DNA of 64,000 nucleotides from Asaia bogorensis_B (GTDB taxonomy: Bacteria; Pseudomonadota; Alphaproteobacteria; Acetobacterales; Acetobacteraceae), in assembly GCF_900465315.1 (NCBI RefSeq), contig NZ_UBIX01000004.1. One strand, 5' to 3'. Positions within the stretch are counted from its first letter, which is position 1, and each line of letters starts with the position of its first letter. Of this stretch, positions 60,484-64,000 are shown in pieces. Both the position numbers and the translations under genes were made by a program. Below the pieces are notes generated by a model. The model ran no database searches. It saw nothing but the letters and a program-made list of their open reading frames with translations, and had not been told where the DNA came from.

Positions 60484-61491
60484 TTATCCTTTACCGGCGG
60501 CACGCAGTGTGCCGACTTCTCGTCCATTCCAGTTTCTCATGACCTGATGCGACAATCCGGCGAGCACCTCGCGGTCCTGGTCAGACCAGTGCGCGTCTTC
60601 CAGGTCGAGCAGAAGGGCGGCAAGCGCCACTTCGGCTGCCCGGTTTGCCCCGTCATCGGTCTTGATCGCAATTCCCAGCCCCAGCTCGGGCAGAGACGCG
60701 ACCATGACCCCTTCTGCACCCATCTTGCAGAAGATCCGGTTACCGAAATGCGTCATCAATGTCGTATCGAAACGTCCACTCCCTGCCACCATGAAGGGAT
60801 TGGACGCGACTGCTGAACGCAGGCGTGACGCTGCCGACGCATCGCTTTGTGAAAAATTTTTGCCTGTGCCAAATCGGGCAAAACCCGTGGCCAGTGCCGC
60901 CAGCGGAACGGCGTAGGTTGGCATGGAACACCCATCCAGCCCGCGGTTTTGATCATTATGCGGGGTTGAGGTCGCCATGACGAGCGCTTCGGTCACCTGA
61001 CGCTGCGCCGCGTGGGACGGATCGATATACCCCTTCGGATCGAGAGACTGGTCAATGGCGAGGCAGATCAGCCCGGCATGTTTGCCAGAGCAGTTGTTGT
61101 GCAGCGCATTTGGCACGCTGCCCGAGGCCGCAAGGGCCTGGGCTGCCTTGTCATAGGTGGGCCAGTGCGCCCCACATTCCAGACAGGTCAGACCCTGACC
61201 CGCCTTGCCGAGCATGGCAGCCGCCGTCTCGGCATGGCGGGGTTCGCCATTATGCGAGGCACAGGCCAGAGCAAGCTCGGCGTCAGTCAGGCCAAGACGA
61301 TCGGCCGCGCCCGTAGCGACAAGCGGCAGGGCCAGCAGGGCCTTGACCGTCGAGCGTGGAAAGACGGGTTTGTCGATGGCACCCAGACCATGAACGACGC
61401 GACCGGCATCGTCCATGATAGCGATGCGCCCGAGGTGACGTGATTCAACGCGGCCGCCGCGTGTGACTTCGGCGATAGCGATATCGTCCAT
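60484..61491 (-). CDS. L-asparaginase II (Rhizobium-type, AnsA-like)
   Basis: Hydrolyses asparagine to aspartate and ammonium. The 335-residue protein matches the Rhizobium etli asparaginase II family, unrelated to E. coli AnsA/B: FPRSTVKALLALPLV (core S-x-x-K, catalytic Ser-Lys pair), CASHNGEPRHAETAAAML, NNCSGKHAGL (zinc/active Cys, SGKH), DGCSMPTYAVPL and SNPFMVAGSGRFDT. AAGGAAAC precedes the ATG. It is followed by the sugar porter, an operon with no obvious joint function. Confidence 0.92.
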   Translation of the reverse strand: MDDIAIAEVTRGGRVESRHLGRIAIMDDAGRVVHGLGAIDKPVFPRSTVKALLALPLVATGAADRLGLTDAELALACASHNGEPRHAETAAAMLGKAGQGLTCLECGAHWPTYDKAAQALAASGSVPNALHNNCSGKHAGLICLAIDQSLDPKGYIDPSHAAQRQVTEALVMATSTPHNDQNRGLDGCSMPTYAVPLAALATGFARFGTGKNFSQSDASAASRLRSAVASNPFMVAGSGRFDTTLMTHFGNRIFCKMGAEGVMVASLPELGLGIAIKTDDGANRAAEVALAALLLDLEDAHWSDQDREVLAGLSHQVMRNWNGREVGTLRAAGKG

Positions 61492-61524
61492 GACGGTTTC
61501 CTTGAAAGCTGGAAGGGCCCGGAC

Positions 61525-62019
61525 TCAGCCGAGCGGTATCTGTCTCGATAGCAGATAGCAGGATGCGCCCAGACGCGCACTCATGTCGGGGTCATTTTCG
61601 AGCCATGGCGCAACATGGGCATGGCGCACCCGCAGAAGAACGGGCTGCACCCCATCTTCTGAATGCGCGTGGTCGATCAGCAACGCCAGAACGGCGGGGC
61701 GGGCGCATAGCAGGAGGGGATGGCGCGCATTGAGGGGAAGCCCGTCCTGAAGCAATGCCTCGCCAGCTTCAGCGCTCGTCAGGCAGTAAAGCCAGCCATC
61801 GTCTTTCTCCCGGTCGGAAAAGGCCCTTGTCGTGACCAGCAGGAGGGGAGCCTCCTCGGGGTCGAGACGGGTGCGTCTGACGGGCGGTACATAATCGAAA
61901 AGGTCGGGCTGGGTGCTGTCAGGGGACACTAGGCCGGGTGGCGTCCTGCGTGTGTGGCGAGCGGCAGGGCGCGAGCGGCTTTCGCCATCGGTAAAGGGGA
62001 GCTTTCCCGAGGAGGCCAT
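61525..62019 (-). CDS. Hypothetical protein downstream of zur
   Basis: Not recognised. 164 residues from the ATG at 62019, with a basic, disordered first 60 residues (ESRSRPAARHTRRTPPG, then QPDLFDYVPP) and a compact remainder: DDGWLYCLTSAEAGEALLQDGLPL, LLLCARPAVLALLIDHAHS, PVLLRVRHAHVAPWLENDP. The L-Y-x-L-T-x-A-E-A....GL start and PVLLRV stretch look faintly like small ADP-ribosyltransferase-fold proteins (KptA/DUF952), but I would not assign it. It begins 20 bp after zur in the same direction, so it may be part of the zinc operon. Confidence 0.6.
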   Translation of the reverse strand: MASSGKLPFTDGESRSRPAARHTRRTPPGLVSPDSTQPDLFDYVPPVRRTRLDPEEAPLLLVTTRAFSDREKDDGWLYCLTSAEAGEALLQDGLPLNARHPLLLCARPAVLALLIDHAHSEDGVQPVLLRVRHAHVAPWLENDPDMSARLGASCYLLSRQIPLG

Positions 62020-62038
62020 CAGAAGCGGCTTTGACCGA

Positions 62039-62539
62039 TCAGCCTTTCTGACACGTTGCGCACAGCCCTTCGATCTCGACCGTGGACTGGTGCGGCCTGA
62101 ACCCGATCTTTGCGGCAGCACGCGCAATGGCGTGGGAGATCTCGCTATCTTCCACCTCGCTCACCATGCCGCAGCCACTGCAGATCAGAAACTGGGCGCG
62201 ATGGCCGCACCCGTGACCATGATGACACTCCAGACGATGCGCGCAGCCAATGAAGGCGCTCATACGCTCGATACGATGGATCAGCCCTTGCGCGAGCAGG
62301 AAGTCGAGTGCCCGATAGACAGTGGGTGGGGCGGCATTGCGCTGATACTGCCTGAGATGGTCGAGTATCTCATAGGCGCCTACCGGCTTGCTGCTTTCCA
62401 GAATAAGGCCGAGCACCAGCCGTCTGGTTTCTGTCAGGCGGCTGGCACGCGTCGCGCAGAAAGACGCTGCACGGTCCAGCAGGGCCTGTGTGTCTGCCGA
62501 AAACGCGGGCTGATCTGTCGTTGCCGTAAGGGTGAGCAT
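62039..62539 (-). CDS. zur: Zinc uptake regulator, Fur family
   Basis: Metal-dependent repressor of 166 residues. The winged helix contains LTETRRLVLGLILESSKPVGAYEIL and PPTVYRALDFLLAQGLIHRIE (typical Fur/Zur); the dimer part has HGCGHRAQFLICSGCGMVSEVED and a C-terminal CATCQKG, i.e. two CxxC pairs forming the structural zinc site. Assignment to Zur rather than Fur rests on the divergent znuA gene and the box at 62603. AAGGAATTT precedes the ATG. It is adjacent to the zinc genes. Confidence 0.93.
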   Translation of the reverse strand: MLTLTATTDQPAFSADTQALLDRAASFCATRASRLTETRRLVLGLILESSKPVGAYEILDHLRQYQRNAAPPTVYRALDFLLAQGLIHRIERMSAFIGCAHRLECHHGHGCGHRAQFLICSGCGMVSEVEDSEISHAIARAAAKIGFRPHQSTVEIEGLCATCQKG

Positions 62540-62602
62540 CTGGAAATTCCTTTTCCGGCTTGTCCTGACCAGAGTTCCGCCTCTATATCGCGTATCCCAG
62601 TC

Positions 62603-62615
62603 GTTATAATATAAC
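62603..62615. promoter_or_regulatory. Zur box between zur and znuA
   Basis: GTTATAATATAAC is palindromic apart from its central base, and matches the core of known Zur operators (TGTTATA-N-TATAACA type). It lies 14 bp before the znuA start and 63 bp before zur, so it can repress both divergent promoters. Confidence 0.85.
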
Positions 62616-62629
62616 TAAAGGCGACTTTT

Positions 62630-63538
62630 TTGCGCCAGCTTCTGCTCATCATGCTCTGTGCCCTCGCCCTGCACGGCCTTGCCGGAACCAGCCGGGCGCA
62701 GTCTGCTGCCGGTACACCGGTCGCGACGCAGCCGCCCAAGGCCCAGATTTTCTGTGCCGAAGCGCTCTGGTGCGATCTCGCCACGGGGCTGGGGGGGGAT
62801 TCTGTCAGCCCTGCCAGTGTCCTGACCTCACCGCGCATCGACCCGCATGATTTTCAGGTCACGCCTGATATGGCGCTTACTCTGGCGCAATCCAGTCTCG
62901 TAGTGATGACGGGCGGCCATTATGATGACTGGATGACCCCACTGCTGGATGCCCAGCCCAATGCGGCGCGTCGTGTCATATCGGCATTCGATCTTGCGGG
63001 GTTAAAGCCGGGTGACAACCCGCATCTTTTCGATGACCCCGAGGCTGTCGGCCGGGTGGTGGATGCCCTTGCCCGTGACCTTGCTGCGCTGCTTCCCCAC
63101 AAGGCAGACGATATTGCCGCCGCACAGGCGCGGTTTCACCAGATGCTCGATGGCTTCAATGCCCGGCTGAAAATCTTGCATCCCCGCACGCAGGGCATGA
63201 AGATTGCTGTTACCGAGCCCGTTGGGGGACCTCTTTTTGCAGCGCTTGGTCTGGAGATTATCGATCCGGACTTTGCGCTGGCGGTCATGAATCATGTTGA
63301 TCCTGCGCCGCGCGATGTGGCGCGGCTGGAAGAGGCCCTCCAGCAGAAGGCCGTCAAGGCGCTTGTCATCAACCCGGCGGTCGAAACGCCGTCCATCTCA
63401 CGCCTGATCGCGCTGGCCCATCGCTCCGGTATTGCTGTCGTGGCCTTTGACGAATTTCCTGCCCCCCCTCTGCTGTGGCAGGACTGGATGACCGTGCGGC
63501 TCAACCGGCTTTCAGCTGCGCTGGACATTCGTAACTGA
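62630..63538 (+). CDS. znuA: Zinc ABC transporter substrate-binding protein
   Basis: Periplasmic high-affinity zinc-binding protein (cluster A-I), 302 residues. A signal peptide (LLLIMLCALALHGLAGTSRA) starts the protein. Metal ligands are visible as DPHDFQVTP, GGHYDDW, DNPHLFDDPEAVGRVVDAL and, near the end, VVAFDEFP (Glu/Asp). The His-rich loop common in ZnuA is missing. A TTG at 62630 with AAAGGCG 6-7 nt upstream is the likely start, since no ATG precedes the signal. It lies under the Zur box and is followed by the ATPase gene. Confidence 0.88.
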   Translation: MRQLLLIMLCALALHGLAGTSRAQSAAGTPVATQPPKAQIFCAEALWCDLATGLGGDSVSPASVLTSPRIDPHDFQVTPDMALTLAQSSLVVMTGGHYDDWMTPLLDAQPNAARRVISAFDLAGLKPGDNPHLFDDPEAVGRVVDALARDLAALLPHKADDIAAAQARFHQMLDGFNARLKILHPRTQGMKIAVTEPVGGPLFAALGLEIIDPDFALAVMNHVDPAPRDVARLEEALQQKAVKALVINPAVETPSISRLIALAHRSGIAVVAFDEFPAPPLLWQDWMTVRLNRLSAALDIRN

Positions 63539-63544
63539 TTGGCC

Positions 63545-64000
63545 ATGACTGATCTGCCCGATGCCCTGACCCTGCATGATGTGACCCTGGCCCATGGCAG
63601 CCGGGTCCTGTTTGCGCAGGCAAATCTCGCCTTGCCGGCTGGAAGCTTCACCGTGCTGGATGGGGCGAACGGTCATGGCAAGACGACATTGCTGCGCGCG
63701 TTACTTGGCCTGCACCGCCCTCAGCAGGGGCGAATTGAAGTGCTGGGTCGCAATCCTGCCGCCATAAGGGGGCAGATCGGTTACCTGCCTCAGGATCGTC
63801 GTCTGCCTGCGCCGCAGATGACCGGCCATGCGCTCTTGGCGGCTTCATGGCGGGGGGCCTCTTTCGGCCTGCCGGGCTGGGGCGGGAAACTGAATGCCCG
63901 TATCGGGGCCGCTTTGACTCTCACAGGAGCCGAGGCCCTGGCCCGGCAACCGCTCAGCCAGCTTTCAGGTGGGGAGCGGCAACGGCTTTTCCTTGCCGAG
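63545..64000 (+). CDS. Zinc ABC transporter ATP-binding protein, ZnuC-like (3' end outside window)
   Basis: ATPase of the same importer; the first 152 codons are inside the window. Walker A is DGANGHGKTTLLRALLG (GxxGxGKT; usual GKS/T), the Q-loop is IGYLPQDRRL, and the signature is LSQLSGGERQRLFLAE. It begins 6 bp after the znuA stop, so the two are co-transcribed. The permease ZnuB should follow outside the window. The frame is open to the edge. Confidence 0.88.
   Translation, partial: MTDLPDALTLHDVTLAHGSRVLFAQANLALPAGSFTVLDGANGHGKTTLLRALLGLHRPQQGRIEVLGRNPAAIRGQIGYLPQDRRLPAPQMTGHALLAASWRGASFGLPGWGGKLNARIGAALTLTGAEALARQPLSQLSGGERQRLFLAE

Overview
The window reads as an ordinary chromosomal segment of an acetic acid bacterium (Acetobacteraceae, Alphaproteobacteria). 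Pointers are a complete pqqABCDE operon for the cofactor of periplasmic dehydrogenases, a hemE-linked replication origin of the alphaproteobacterial type, several envelope efflux pumps, a periplasmic GH37 trehalase, GC-rich coding sequence and AT-rich islands in front of surface-polysaccharide genes. The genus cannot be fixed from this stretch; Asaia, Gluconobacter and Kozakia relatives all seem possible. I saw no insertion sequence, prophage, CRISPR array or obvious pseudogene.

Layout. 1-3380 (minus): a ytcA-mdtN-mdtO-like efflux operon, cut by the window start. 3551-6983: tRNA-Ala(GGC), maf, a 318-bp gene-free stretch that looks like oriC, then hemE, a HAD phosphatase and hemJ. 6984-10217 (minus): pqqABCDE with a hairpin between pqqA and pqqB. 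10423-22300: AI-2E-type permease, SDR oxidoreductase, a three-gene heavy-metal-type RND pump, a DUF885 peptidase-like protein and a MATE exporter. 22301-27247: an AT-rich regulatory island, then rfbBACD (dTDP-L-rhamnose) and a GT2 glycosyltransferase. 27220-33812: RNA modification and division genes (RluA type, ftsK, rsmD, rluB, a C26 amidase, tadA). 33920-41497: a Do-family protease, DUF188, several unknown membrane proteins, a hydratase-like enzyme behind a tiny leader ORF, a 2-hydroxyacid dehydrogenase, a retropepsin-fold protein without the catalytic motif, a DksA-like zinc finger and an HTH protein with a C-terminal membrane anchor. 41585-49922: tldD, an MFS transporter, trehalase, an aminotransferase and glnA. 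49980-58887: a LysR/SRPBCC divergent pair, tRNA-Thr(TGT), an EAL phosphodiesterase, a GT61 enzyme with an apparent beta-trefoil tail, a PiT phosphate transporter and an ADH/AraC divergent pair. 59059-64000: sugar porter, asparaginase, an unknown protein, zur, a Zur box, znuA and the start of znuC.

How the genes work together. Three systems are self-contained: PQQ synthesis, dTDP-rhamnose synthesis (all four enzymes, three of the junctions overlapping or nearly so), and zinc uptake under a divergent Zur operator. hemE and hemJ, two steps of heme synthesis, share an operon next to the putative origin. Two multi-component pumps, one MATE exporter and three MFS/MATE/AI-2E-type carriers make this an envelope- and export-rich segment.

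Most unusual observations: eleven GTAC tetranucleotides in 216 bp inside the putative oriC; a 14-residue ORF coupled by ATGA to a hydratase gene; a GT61-beta-trefoil fusion; a tail-anchored HTH protein; and an aspartic-protease-like protein without its DTG motif. I did not find a convincing new multi-gene system, and I say so rather than force one.
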